NCBI GenBank assembly: GCA_019096155.1
Contig: JAHCVI010000003.1
Span: forward strand, 3,038,001-3,102,000
Reading direction: 5' to 3'
Length of the DNA: 64,000 nt
Origin: Staphylotrichum longicolle
Lineage: Eukaryota > Ascomycota > Sordariomycetes > Sordariales > Chaetomiaceae
Part shown: positions 1-10,971 of the stretch, piece after piece
Layout: the number at the start of each line of letters is the position of its first letter
How positions within the stretch are numbered: position 1 is the stretch's first letter
Notes under the pieces: generated by a model
Database searches by the model: none
Told to the model about the DNA's origin: nothing
The model's input: the letters and a program-made list of their open reading frames with translations, nothing else
Position numbers and translations under genes: made by a program

Positions 1-2546
1 CATCCACGCTCACTCGCCTGTCGGCACTGTACCAATACCGCCTGGACACCCCAGTCGAGGGCGAACCCTCCATTGCCGATATTGCTCACGAGTTCCTGAT
101 TACGGCTTGCACGAACCCAGCTTGCGGTGTGCTGCGACAAGACTCCGGCTTCTACCCTCGAGAAGTTGACCCCAACGCCGCCATTCCGACCGCTGAGCTC
201 GACGATTTGGGTTTGGAAGCCATCGTCTGGATGAACAAGTTCAAAGCCGACGTGCCTGTCCGAAACTACACCCTCTCAAACTTTCTGCCCAACCTGCGCC
301 CGTGGTCAAGCGTCAAGCAGAGCGAGCTCATCACTTCCATTTTCAAGGTCGCCCCTGAGCTCGTCGCCAGCTACTTTATCAACAACAAATCATTCACCTT
401 TGAGCCGAAGCTGTCGGCCACTTGGATTGGATATGCCGCGTTTCTCTTCAACACGGTTACTCTGCCCATCCCAGACTATTTCTGCCGCGCGTCGGGCTTT
501 CCGGAGCTACCTCCGCCGACCTCGATTGTCATTGATAATATCCTACCTCTCCCCTTGAATCAGAAGGCGCTATCCCGTAGCTTGGCGAACAAGTCGAACA
601 TGATCTCGTTCTTTGCCACGCGCATATTGGTGGTCGCGATCGAGAAGCTGGACGCGGCAGTCAAGATGCACCAGGATCCTGATCGCTCCAACAAGACACT
701 CTGGGCGGAAGCGGCGCGCAGGTTGGTGGACGAATTCTGCCAGAGGAGCCCTGGGATCAAGGAAATGATCAACTCGTACCGATCCATCCCGGAGACCGAC
801 TTGTTGCACCGCGAGGCGGCAAGTCGTCTGTTGCGCCTCTGCTATGAGGTATTGCCTCAAGTCGCCTTGATGGCAAAGTTTGACGTTTCTCCTTTCCTCG
901 AGACATCGCTCAGCCGCCTGTCGCAACATGGGTTGGATGACCCGCGGGACTTTGCGCTCAGTTTAAAAGAGCTGGAAAACCTGCTCGCGATTGCTGGGTA
1001 TTCTCCCGGCATGCGCTGGTTTGTGGCTTCAGAGGGTTTGTCCCTATCTCCATTTACACTGCTGCTGAAGGTCTGCGTCGATGCGCCTCAGGGAGTCGCA
1101 TTGGAGACAATACGGAAGGTGCTGAACTTTGTGGCCGTGGAGCAGCAGCTGGTACCGGCAGGTGACGAGCATCCGGGACTGCTTGTCCTGCTTGAGGCGC
1201 TACAATCCTCCCCCGACTCGGTGGGACTCCTCTGGCCCTTCTTGGATAACTGCCTGACGCGGTGTGCAAACGCCCCAGTCAAGTACGTCGAACAGATGCA
1301 AGAGGTAATACAAGAGTCGGCCGAAACCTCAGGGCAAGACCATGGTGAAGCAGTCGTGAGTCCAATCACGATGGCTATGCTGGAGCAACTACCATTCGTC
1401 GCGGCGAAGGAAGGGGGCCGAGCTACGCTCAAGAGTCTTGGTCGCTTCTTGCCCAAGTTCTTGGGACTCTCGGCTACTGCCGGGGAGAGCAGGCCGCTAC
1501 TCACACAAATCTTCTCGAAAATGGCTTCACATCTTGGGGACAGCAAGGGCAAGCATGCCAAGACTGGGGTCCCAGAGCACGTCGAATTCAAGCACAACCA
1601 GTGGCCACTCGCCACCACAAAGGCGACAGCAAAGAGCAAGAAAGCCAGGGATTTGGCATCTATGGATGAGGGGGATAACTCGGAGCCAGCTATGGATCTC
1701 GAAGAGCTGGAAAACGCGCTTCTCGTCCCGGATGGCCTGGCGGCGGACAACTCGGCGTTGATAAAATGGTCAACCAAAACCGTGGACGAGCTGGTCGACG
1801 AAGGTTACTTGACATCACTCATGGCCCTCCTCGCGTCGGAGCACGCGAGCATACGGAAAGAAGCGCTCGTCAATATCCTCAAGGCAGCAGCCAAGATCAA
1901 GCAGTCAGAGTACGAAGAGAAAGAGCAGATCTGGCTGCTCCTCTCGGAGCTCGCCGAGACAGCGCGAGACAGCATCAACGACGGGCCGCTGCCAAGCCCC
2001 ATCGCCTCGTTCGCCTGCCACGCTCTCAATGTCCTCCGGGACCCGCTCTCGAGTCTCTACCCCAAGGCCAACAGCTTTCTTTTGCGCGGACCGACATGGA
2101 GCCCCGACAGGCTGCCGCTCGTGGACGAGATCCTGTCGGAGGAGCCCGTAGTCGGGGACGCATACTACTCCCAGACGAGCTGGCTTCTCAACTACCTCAT
2201 TGACGGCCTGCGGACACGTCATGACCTTGAGCTGTTCCACAAGAAGCGAGCCAAGGGCTCGGTCATTGAGCGGATCCTGGCGGTGGCGGCGAACCCGTAC
2301 ATGAGGCTCCCGCTCCGGTCGCAAGTGCTCCGGTTGTTGTACCGGGCTACCTGCATCGAGGGAGGGAGCACGACGCTCACGACGCGGTTTGGGATCGTGA
2401 ACTGGCTCGAGGCGAGACAGGCCGGCTGCACAGATGCCAGCGAGGCGGCGGTGTATGGGGGACTGCGAAGGAGGATATGGGAAACGTGTGACCAGGATAG
2501 GGTTAGGGTCTGGAGTAAAGGGGGTTTGGAGGAGCACATCTCATAG
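1..2546 (+). CDS. URB1: URB1/Npa1 nucleolar pre-ribosomal-associated protein, 3' part (partial)
   Basis: The frame is open from base 3 to the TAG at 2544-2546, giving 847 residues with no start in the window, so the gene enters from the left. Near the left edge a helical stretch (FEPKLSATWIGYAAFLFNT, about residues 130-150) matches the conserved N-terminal Npa1 region of Urb1. Near the end, the segment around RGPTWSPDRLPLVDEILS and NPYMRLPLRSQVLRLLY fits the C-terminal NopRA1 domain. By family knowledge, Urb1 is a large helical-repeat nucleolar protein that acts with snoRNPs and helicases in early 60S subunit assembly. Acidic and low-complexity sequence separates the two domains. No intron is visible in this part. 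The downstream gene lies on the same strand about 1 kb away. Identification is by sequence pattern only. Confidence 0.85.
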   Translation, partial: STLTRLSALYQYRLDTPVEGEPSIADIAHEFLITACTNPACGVLRQDSGFYPREVDPNAAIPTAELDDLGLEAIVWMNKFKADVPVRNYTLSNFLPNLRPWSSVKQSELITSIFKVAPELVASYFINNKSFTFEPKLSATWIGYAAFLFNTVTLPIPDYFCRASGFPELPPPTSIVIDNILPLPLNQKALSRSLANKSNMISFFATRILVVAIEKLDAAVKMHQDPDRSNKTLWAEAARRLVDEFCQRSPGIKEMINSYRSIPETDLLHREAASRLLRLCYEVLPQVALMAKFDVSPFLETSLSRLSQHGLDDPRDFALSLKELENLLAIAGYSPGMRWFVASEGLSLSPFTLLLKVCVDAPQGVALETIRKVLNFVAVEQQLVPAGDEHPGLLVLLEALQSSPDSVGLLWPFLDNCLTRCANAPVKYVEQMQEVIQESAETSGQDHGEAVVSPITMAMLEQLPFVAAKEGGRATLKSLGRFLPKFLGLSATAGESRPLLTQIFSKMASHLGDSKGKHAKTGVPEHVEFKHNQWPLATTKATAKSKKARDLASMDEGDNSEPAMDLEELENALLVPDGLAADNSALIKWSTKTVDELVDEGYLTSLMALLASEHASIRKEALVNILKAAAKIKQSEYEEKEQIWLLLSELAETARDSINDGPLPSPIASFACHALNVLRDPLSSLYPKANSFLLRGPTWSPDRLPLVDEILSEEPVVGDAYYSQTSWLLNYLIDGLRTRHDLELFHKKRAKGSVIERILAVAANPYMRLPLRSQVLRLLYRATCIEGGSTTLTTRFGIVNWLEARQAGCTDASEAAVYGGLRRRIWETCDQDRVRVWSKGGLEEHIS

Positions 2547-3551
2547 CCAGCGGTTGGGCGATTCCCCAGCTACCTTAAATGATGTGCTTTCTCTGATGCA
2601 TTTAGTTCTGCAAAGCGTAAAGAGACAAACTAGCAAAGCTTATTTTTTGGCTGCATTTTTGTTTGTTTTGTTTGAGACCGATGCCGCAATGGGAATTGGA
2701 TCAAAAGAAGAGGGTTTGTTGAGGTTGGTTTTGTGAGACAGAGACAGCTCGGGGGAAGCTGCTCAGTCTTCTTGACAAGGACCAAACAGTTCCTGGGCAA
2801 GACCAAATGACGGGAGCAATCAACCGACTTGCGTCAACCCGATGCTGACTGCCTCAGGTTCAGTTCTTCACCCGAAGAGAAAAAAAAGAACAACAACATG
2901 GGAAGTCGCGAACAAAGTTGGAAACCTCGAAGCTTTGACGACGTGGGTCGATCCAGAGGTCACCAGGCCGCATGCGCAAAAACAAAACAGCAACCCCCGC
3001 CGCCACTCGCCCACTCGGCCGTTGATGCTGCGCTGCCCGGGCACCCTTGCCCTGCCCTGGTCACCCTGTCACCCAAGCCCGGCGAACGCCACCTCGACCC
3101 AAGCCAAGAGCGATCGCTTGCGGCTAGGACCAGTCTGAATACCCAAGTGCAGCAGCAACCTGCCACAGGCGGCAAACAAGACGCAGCAGCCCAAAACCCA
3201 CCACAGACATACAACGCTTCCACAACCGATCGACGAACAACGCATCCATAACCGCAACCAGCCCTACACCTGCAAATCGCGCACCCATTGCCCTCAGCGA
3301 AGGACCAACCTAAAACCCATTTTTACTGAGTTCCCCTGCCCGCCGCCGCTTCATTTTGAGGCTCGGTTCTTTGAACCCCCCGTTGTTTGTGTTCGGCCCG
3401 AGCGACTCCCCATTCGACACAGCCCACAGTCATCACCGCAAGACCGCAGACCGCAGACCGCAGACCACCAAACCGCATCCCAACCGGCTCATCACACGCC
3501 GGCGACAGTCCGCAGCTCTGGGCTGATGGTCGTTGCATAAGCCCGTCTATC
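2547..3551. other. Intergenic: URB1 3' flank and promoter/5' leader of the 4E-binding gene
   Basis: I see no supported gene here. The first 300 bases are T-rich (2640-2740), as expected of a 3' UTR. From about 2870 the sequence becomes A/C-rich and looks like the promoter and leader of the downstream gene. A perfect 7-bp tandem repeat (GACCGCA, three copies plus GACC) lies at 3442-3466, less than 90 bases upstream of the start codon. Confidence 0.5.
3442..3466 (+). repeat. 7-bp tandem repeat (GACCGCA)x3.5 in a 5' leader
   Basis: Three perfect copies of GACCGCA followed by GACC, directly upstream of the 4E-binding-protein start codon. It probably lies in the 5' UTR. No function can be assigned. 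Confidence 0.9.
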
Positions 3552-6335
3552 ATGGCCGAACGATACTCGGCAGAGTTTCTGCTACACCTGCGCCAGTCGC
3601 CGCTATGCGTCAAACCCCCGAATCTGCCCCCTCCGGAGGACTGGATGGGGTACGTCTTCCTGCCTGCGCACATGCGCCCACCGCTGCGCGACTGATTTCT
3701 GACTTTGGTGCTTCTCCCAGGCCACCCCCGGACACCTTCCGCAACCTGCAAAAGACAACCAATGACCGGCCCAAGGGCGGCGAGGGGGCGTTCCTGAACC
3801 AGGAGAACAGGCGCCCCACGCACGACCGCAATGGCTCCAGAGGCACAGCTAGTACGTTCTACACCGTCACGCGAGCGCGCCAGATGATGCCTGACGATCG
3901 CCTGATTTCTTTGTGTGCCCCTTGCCCTTGCCCTCGCTGACCAGCACCCTGTAGACCCAGATGAGATCATCCTTGGCCCACCTCGAACTAGCTTCGCCTC
4001 TGCGTCTGCGACGTCAATGCGCAATGCCCGAACCGGCGACATGGAGAAGGGATTCAGGGACTCGGAGCGACAAGATCGTCCCGACCGCTTCAATTTCCGC
4101 AACCGCTCCACCGATTTGGAGTCTGCCGGCGACAGATTTGGCAGAGACACCAAGGATGGCCGAGGCGGCAATGCCTTCCGGCGGCGCGGCGACCAGGACC
4201 AAGATAACGAGGGCTGGAGCACCGTAAAGCCGCGCAAGAGCTTTGGTCACGAGGGCGCCGAACGCTTCCACGGACGCATGGGCGGCGTCGGCAGCACCGA
4301 TCGCTTCCCGCCTCGCGATGACAATCGGCGGGTTCGCGAGCGCGACGACCGCGACGCCGGTGATCGCCGCACCCGCACCTTTGACAATCGCCCGCGGGAT
4401 CAGGAGGCCGACGAGCCTGAGACCCCGCGCAGGAATGGACTCTCGCGGGGCAAGTCGGAGTCCTGGTTCAAGGACAGCGCGCCGACCGGCAACAGTGAGA
4501 CCCCGGCCATGACTCAGCGGGAGCGCATTGAGAGGGCCAAGAGCTGGCGTGACCGCGACCCTGAGCAGGAGAAGCCGAGCGACAGGTTTGGCGACCGAAA
4601 CGATCGACACCACGAGCGGCGGTGGGATCGCGACCGTCATGGCCGTGTCGAGAACGACCCCGAGTGGCTGGACGAGCCCCTTGAGGAAAAGGCTCAGGGT
4701 CATACGGAGGAGGACTTCAAGAAGTTTATGGAATCCATGAAGGCCGCCAGAGGAGGCGGCGCTCCCAAGGCAGAAGAGAAGCCCAGCTTGGCGTTTGAGA
4801 AGCCGCCCGCCGAATCTCTCGCAGAGGCCGCACAGAAGGTCGTTTCGGCCCCTGCCATGGAGCAGGGCCCAGACAAGTTCTTTGCTGCCTACGGCAACTC
4901 GGGTCTCGATGTCGGCACACCTACCACCGAGATCAAGGAGGTGGCGAAACCCAAGGCAGGAAAGTCGTCGAGGTTCATGGCATTCTTGGCTCCTCAAGAG
5001 GAGAGCCGAGCGAGGACTGAGCCACCGACACCCGCGGCAGGCATCCAGCCCGACGACAGGCCTATGATGCCTCAGCAGAGCGACGCCGAGAAGGAAGCCT
5101 TTGCCATGCTCATTCAGAAGCTCCAGCGGTCAGGTGTTGGACCGGCGCTGCAGCTAGGCGGCCCGCCAACTCAACAATCCCCACACAGGTTCCCGGACTC
5201 ATCGCCATTTCAGGAGCTGCAGCAGAAGAGCGCTGTCACGTCACCGGAGCCGTTCCAGCAATATGGCAACAACGAGAGGCGCGACGATCCCCGCATGCGT
5301 ACTTCGCAGTTCTCGATTCACGATATTCTTCCTCAACGGCCAGTCGGCCTCCAAGGCCCGCCTCCCCAGGCTGCTACCCGGCCAGAGCAGGCCTTGCAGG
5401 ATCTCCTCGCTCAGAGGCACCATCTCCCCAATCAACCAAACGCGCGCGCGGATCAGCAGAATGTCACTGCCGTTAACCGTAACAGGGATTTCCTGGTAGG
5501 CCTGATGCAGAGCCACCGCGACGCGCCCGAGCCGCCGCGCACCGAACAGCTCCTCCTTCGCATGCCGCAACCGACCAAGCAGGTATCGCTTGCTAACGTG
5601 CCGGACCGCGAGCCAGACCACCCTCGCGAGCGGAGCGCGTCTCAGCGCCAGCAGATGCGTGGCCAGGGCGGTCCGCCGGGCTTCCTTGACGAGAACCAGT
5701 TTCACCCGGGCGATGTTGAGGTCCGCCCGCCCCAACAACCGACGCAGATCCTCCAGCGCCCACCTCCTCCTCCTCCGGGCCTGGATCATCAGATGCACCC
5801 TTTCCATATGGGCGGCGTCAACCCTGCCGCTGCCGCAGCCGCAGCAGCAGCTGCTGCAGGTCAAATGCCACCTCAGCGGCCCATGATCCCCCCGCCAGGA
5901 CTCATGAACAACGGACCTCGCAACGTCCCCATGCCTGGCATGTTCCCGCCCAACTTCCCGCCTCCGCACGGACATGGCGGGCCGCCACCGCCGGGCAACT
6001 TTCCCCCTGGACCTCCCCCGCCTCACGCCGGCGGACCTCCCCCTCCTGATGGCATGGTCGGCCCGCCGCCCGGCCCCCCACGCCAGATGCAGCCGCCTCC
6101 CGGATTCTTTGGCGGTCCCCCTCCGCCGGGGTTCATGCCGCCTCCTGGCATGGGCGGCGGTGGTGGCTTCCCTGGCCCGGACGGGCCTCCGCCACCGAAC
6201 GCGGGTCCTGGACCTGGCCATGGCGGCATGGGCGGGTTTGGAGGGATGCCCAGCCCGTTTGAGAGGCTGGAGCGCATGGGCGGTATGGATCGCCGTGGGA
6301 TGATGCCTCCGCCGGGCGGCTATAGGGGTCCTTGA
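3552..6335 (+). CDS. eIF4E-binding protein, 4E-T-like translational regulator
   Basis: The model is join(3552..3649, 3721..3851, 3955..6335), 869 residues. Both introns have GTACGT donors and YAG acceptors and keep the frame. Residues 5-11 read YSAEFLL, a canonical eIF4E-binding YX4L-phi motif, within a RYSAEFLLHLRQSPL context very like the N-terminus of animal 4E-T proteins. After that come a region rich in R, D and G (about residues 80-250), an acidic segment with EDFKKFMESMKA, and a C-terminal third dominated by proline, glycine and methionine runs plus an 11-alanine run. By family knowledge such proteins bind the cap-binding factor, repress translation and join mRNP granules. Without the two short 5' exons the 4E site is lost, so annotations starting at 3915 or 4018 would miss the key motif. 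The precise orthologue name is not certain. Confidence 0.8.
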
Positions 6336-7247
6336 GCCTGGTCGGTCATCTATCTAATTCCACTCAACGAGGCTGTTTCCGATGATGCTTTTTTTTTCTC
6401 CATGGAAGGGACTTGGGCCTGGACTCGCTCGGGCCGGGGCGAGACGGGCTTAGGTCGGGTCGGATCAAGTCGAGTCGAGTCGAGACTGAAAGCGAGCATG
6501 CCTACCTACCTAGCTTTTTACATGATTGCCCTAAACCAGCGGAGGTATCTATTCACTTGGGCAGGTGGGATAGGAGAGCAGATGCAATGGGGTATTACCC
6601 TGTCAGCACGGGGTGGAACGTGGACGAAAGCGGAGATGGGATGATGGAGTCAAAGATGTTGTAAGGATTCATCAGGGGTAGTTATGCCTGTCTGTCTGTT
6701 AGACGCTGTAACGGTGTGTCTCGTTATGTGGTTGTGCTGTTGCTGTTGATGTCGTATCGTGCTGTGCTGTGCTACCGATATGTGAGTTGAGTGGATTGAG
6801 ATGAGAAGGGAGTGAGCAGGGGAAGTTGAAATGGGAGCAGATACGCCCAGTGTGCGTTGTAATCTAAGTTAATTCTCTCCACAGCGACAGGGAGGATCTG
6901 GGTCGGTGTTGTATATGTCTATGTAGGAGGCGGCGGGGATAACGTTCTCAAGAACGATCTCGTCGGCGTGTTTGCAGTCAATGTGGTGACTCGGCTTGAG
7001 AGAAGGGAGATGGAACATCACGGTGAGACAAATATATTCGTAGATAATCTCCTCTGCTATATTAGCAGATATCTAACAAACTTCGCCCATGCCCTGGCGC
7101 ATGTCATCACGTCAAATCTCAATGGTTCCTCGGGCCAGTCCGTTTCCCAGTCACTGGCCTGACCACTTCGCCCAACACCATGCCTCCTGAATGACAGAGA
7201 CACATACACAGCTATGCTAGCCCCAGCAACTACTCAGCAAGTAGTGT
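6336..7247. other. Intergenic between convergent 4E-binding gene and MLH1
   Basis: No gene is supported. The stretch should hold the 3' UTRs of two convergent genes. It contains a short GTCGA tandem array (about 6469-6484), a CCTACCTACC tract near 6500, and G/T-rich sequence at 6680-6800. Small open frames here are short, lack splice or codon support and are probably chance. Confidence 0.5.
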
Positions 7248-9620
7248 TCAGCACCGCTCAACACACGGTACAGCCCCTTGAGGTCGGCGACTTCCAGTAT
7301 CACGCCCTGCGTCATCGGCTTCGTCGCCACAACCTAGCCTTGAAGGCCGGGAAAAGGACGTGTCGACTGCCCTCCGCACATGGCTCCGGCGGGCCTTAAG
7401 TTCGGCATCAATGTCCTCCTTGGCGGCATCCTCCTCGTTTCCCGGCATGGTGGGGAGCTGCTCGGGGACATAAAAGGCGGCAAGCTCCTTGAGAAAGCTC
7501 TCAAAGCACGCCTTCTCCTCGGTCCAGTTGACGTGCGGGCCCAGGCGCAGCAGGAACTTGGGTAGCTTGACGATGGCCGGGTTGTATCCCTTGACCAACA
7601 GCGGGATGCTGAGCAGCTCGCCGGTGGGCGATATCTCGAGGGAGAAATACTCGAGCAACATCTCGCGGCGCTCGATCAACTGCTCCGCGACCAAGTCGAC
7701 GATCTCGGCAACGTCAAACTCCTCTTCCTCGCCCTCCCCGTCACCGTTCCTGCCCGCCGCCGCCGCGGCATCCTTTTCCTGCTGAGCCGCCAGGGTGAGC
7801 AACTCCCTCAGATCGAGCGAGGGGCTAAAACGGATGACGCCAAAGTTGCCAAAGTCAGTGAGCCCCAGCTGGTAGAAATACTCGAGGCAGACGCGGCCAT
7901 AGTCGACTAGGTACAGCTTCACGCCTCCCTGGATGGCGGCGAGACGGCGGCGCTCGTCGACGACGCCGACAAAGGTGTGGTTGGCGAAGATCTCGGTCAA
8001 CTCGTGGTGCATCTCCTCTCGCACCTCGGCGCGTAGCTCACGCACGCTGATCAGCCGGCAGGCTGTTACCTCGCGGTCGACCGTCTCGTACTCGATCTCA
8101 GCGTCGCCGCCTGGGGCTGTCCCACGACCCGACGACGGCCCGCCACCGCCGCCACCACGAGCGGCCGCTGCGGGGGGCAGCATGCTAGTAATCTTGCGCA
8201 GGTTTGTGTCAGTCCGGACGAGGTTGTTTTCGTTTGGACGGGCCGGGGTCTTGCGCGTGGCGGCGGCAGCGGCGGCGGCCCCGCTGGTCTTAGAAGGGGT
8301 TGCGGCCGCCGACTGCTGGGGGGTAGAACCAGGGCCTGGGCCTGGGCCTGTCCATGTGCCGCCTGGGAGCAGACTCTGGGTGAGAAAGGTCCGGCTGGCA
8401 TCTACGGCAGCGAGTTTGGAGCGGATGTGCTCGCAGATGGCCTGGATGATCTCGTCCTCGTTCAGGAAGTTCACCTCTCGTTTCGTGGGATGGACGTTGA
8501 CATCGACACGATGCGGATCGATCTCGAGACTCAGGTACACAAAAGGGTGGCCATTCTTGGGGAGGAAGGCCGAGTATGTCTGCTCGATGGCTTTCCGTAT
8601 GTTGGAAGATTCGACACACCTGTGGTTGATGAACAGCAGAATGGTAGTCTTCTTGGTGCTGTAGTTGGCATTGGTGGCCAGCCCCTTGGCCTTGAAGGCC
8701 CAGCGGTCATCGGATGTAGAGAAGTCGGTGAGCTCGCTGGCAACGCTGCCGCCGTATATCTGGCGGATTCTGTCACGGCACGAAGCACTTGCCTGGACGG
8801 CAATGCTTGTTGACGACTCGCCATGCTTCTTACAGGAAAAAGCGACGTTGGAGCAGTGGATGGCGTAACGGCCAACCATGTCAATAATCTTGTTGTACTC
8901 GTCCGAGGCGGAGCGAAAGGCTCGTCGGCGCGTGGGCACGTTGTAAAAAAGGTCCTCGACGGTGATCTGGGTGCCTTGGCGGCCGGCAACCGGCTTCGGG
9001 TCGGGCGACTGACCGGGTTTGGCAGGCACCAGCTTTCCGCTGTCATAGTAGGCCCGCCAGGCGCAGTTGGAGTCGCGATTCTTGGTGGTTACAGTGAGAT
9101 GTGCGATGTGGCTGATGCTGGCCAGGGCCTCTCCTCGGAACCCGTATGTGGCAATGGTCTGGAGATCCTCAAACTTCTGCAGCTTGGACGTGGTGAAGCG
9201 CTCACACAGGATGGGCAGGTCCTCTTTCTGTTGGCTGGGTGAGTGGTGGTCCGGCAAGGTTACGGACGGAAAGCGAGGGGAGTCACACGTCAATGCCACA
9301 ACCATTGTCGGTAATCTGCAACAGCTTCAGTCCTCCGTCCTTGACAAGGACCTCGAGGGACGTGGAGCCTGCGTCGACAGCATTTTCCATCAGTTCCTTC
9401 AGAGCGTGCACCGGCGCCACAATGATCTCTCCGGCCGCGATCTTGTTGACAACATCTTGGTCGAGAGCCTGGGCGACTCGGACTTAGCAATCCGATCGAC
9501 TGTATTATTTTACAAAGACTGCCGGCGTACCTTGATTCGACGCGGCACAGCACTATCATCGAGAGCGTCGGCTTTCCGTTTGGCACCGCGGGGCGCGTCC
9601 ACGTCCATTGCATCATTCAT
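7248..9620 (-). CDS. MLH1: DNA mismatch repair protein MLH1 (3' end frameshifted)
   Basis: The model is complement(join(7248..9227, 9289..9468, 9531..9620)), 749 residues as read. Exon 1 ends in RRIK, and exon 2 (60 codons) carries ALDQDVVNKIAAGE and the GHKL ATPase motif ending TDNGCGID. Exon 3 continues KEDLPILCERFTTSK, YGFRGEALAS and the transducer region with DVNVHPTKREV. A low-complexity linker rich in A and G follows, then the C-terminal dimerisation domain. By family knowledge MLH1 pairs with PMS1/MLH3 downstream of MutS proteins and is nuclear. The last 45 codons are odd. Conserved C-terminal sequence (LFPAFKAR, then MTQGVILEVADLKGLYRV) lies in other frames, consistent with single-base losses near 7364, 7330 and 7260. 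The net shift is one codon, so the usual FERC end appears as VERC in the original frame. The start ATG at 9618-9620 fits the family's short N-terminal extension. Confidence 0.92.
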
Positions 9621-10971
9621 CCTGCCACAAAGGTAACTTTATGCGTGGGATGTGTAAGACGTGTGGGATGCATGGAATGCATGGAATGCCGCCGCTTGGA
9701 GCACGTGGAGAAGAGCGAGATGCGGGCATCCAAACTGACGAGTTTGAAGTCTCTCAACGGGACAGAGGGGAGCTCTTCGTCTGCGCTGACTGGCTCGGCG
9801 GCCGCTTTTGTGGCTCAGTCTCAGCTCGCCTGGGATCAGCACAACCGTAACCGATGTCTGCACCAAAAACGCTTCAGGCATCCAACAAAACTGCTGTCGC
9901 GACTTCCTCGCTGAGCCTCATCGCTTGTTTCTCCGGCGGAAGGATCGCCCAGCGGATGGTCTGTGCTCCCCAAGCCCGTCCAATTGCGGCACCCAAGATG
10001 CAAGCCATGAGTCCCAATGCGAGCTAGCAAGACTTGGCACCCGGGAGCTGGCAACTGCCTAGCCAACCCCACCGAAAACGCCCAGCAAAGCCCGCGATCT
10101 CAGGTTTTCCCCCCTCATTCTCGACATTGCATCACTGGCCGAACCCGGACTGGACCTTTGGGTTATTTTTATTGCTGCACACTGTGGCAAGCCATCGATT
10201 ACTCGTTCTTATCAGTTATGGGCATTAGTGGGAAATGAGATCTAAAAACAGCTCTGCAGCCGGAGGCCTATTGCTGGCAGCTCACTCTTCAGCCCAGTCG
10301 CTGCATACTCGCACCTGTTCCGGTCACGACTTGGATCAAGTCATGCTGGATCATGCGGAGGAACAGGTTGTGTTTTGGTTTTCCGAGGCCAGACCTCCGG
10401 TTTTCGGCTCCGGATCCAAACCCATTCGCTTGAAGGCTGAGTTTGGCGGCGGCACTTGAGTGCAAAGCTTGGGAGATGGCAGACTGTGCGTTTGCCATGC
10501 CGTCGGTTGGTCCATTAACCGCCAGCTCACCAACCGTTGGCTTCACCTCGGTCAGACAGTCAGGTGGTCGCACCCAACGAAGCCCAAGGAGTGGAGCGTC
10601 GAGTCCGGGTGCACGATAGAGTTGCATCCTGCAGCGAGCGCCGCGCCGCTCCCGCCCTTGCCTGCATGTTCCCGCTCGCCCCAGCATCCTTCACCGTGCC
10701 GCCGGCATCCTTCTGCAGCCCTGTCATTGTCCCAGGCGCACACGGGGGCTCTCAAGCGGGGCACCCTCATGTCTAGGGCAAAAAGGTGTATCCCGCCTTG
10801 ATCCTACGGTCGAGTGACTGTTTTTGCTCCCCTGCCCCTCTATCTCCTTATATGTTGCCCTAATGGCTTCATGGCTATCTGTTGTTCTCTCGCTGTCTCC
10901 TGTATTGGTTATGCATATGGAACACCACCAAACCCTGGGCAAGGTCTTCACTTTTTCCCACCGCATGAAGC
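9621..10971. other. Intergenic, divergent region between MLH1 and the unknown gene at 11 kb
   Basis: I see no gene that I can support. The stretch should contain the MLH1 promoter (reading left) and that of the + strand gene beginning near 10972. A CATGGAATG direct duplication lies at about 9670-9690. A T/C-rich pyrimidine tract at 10810-10960 precedes the next gene. Confidence 0.4.
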
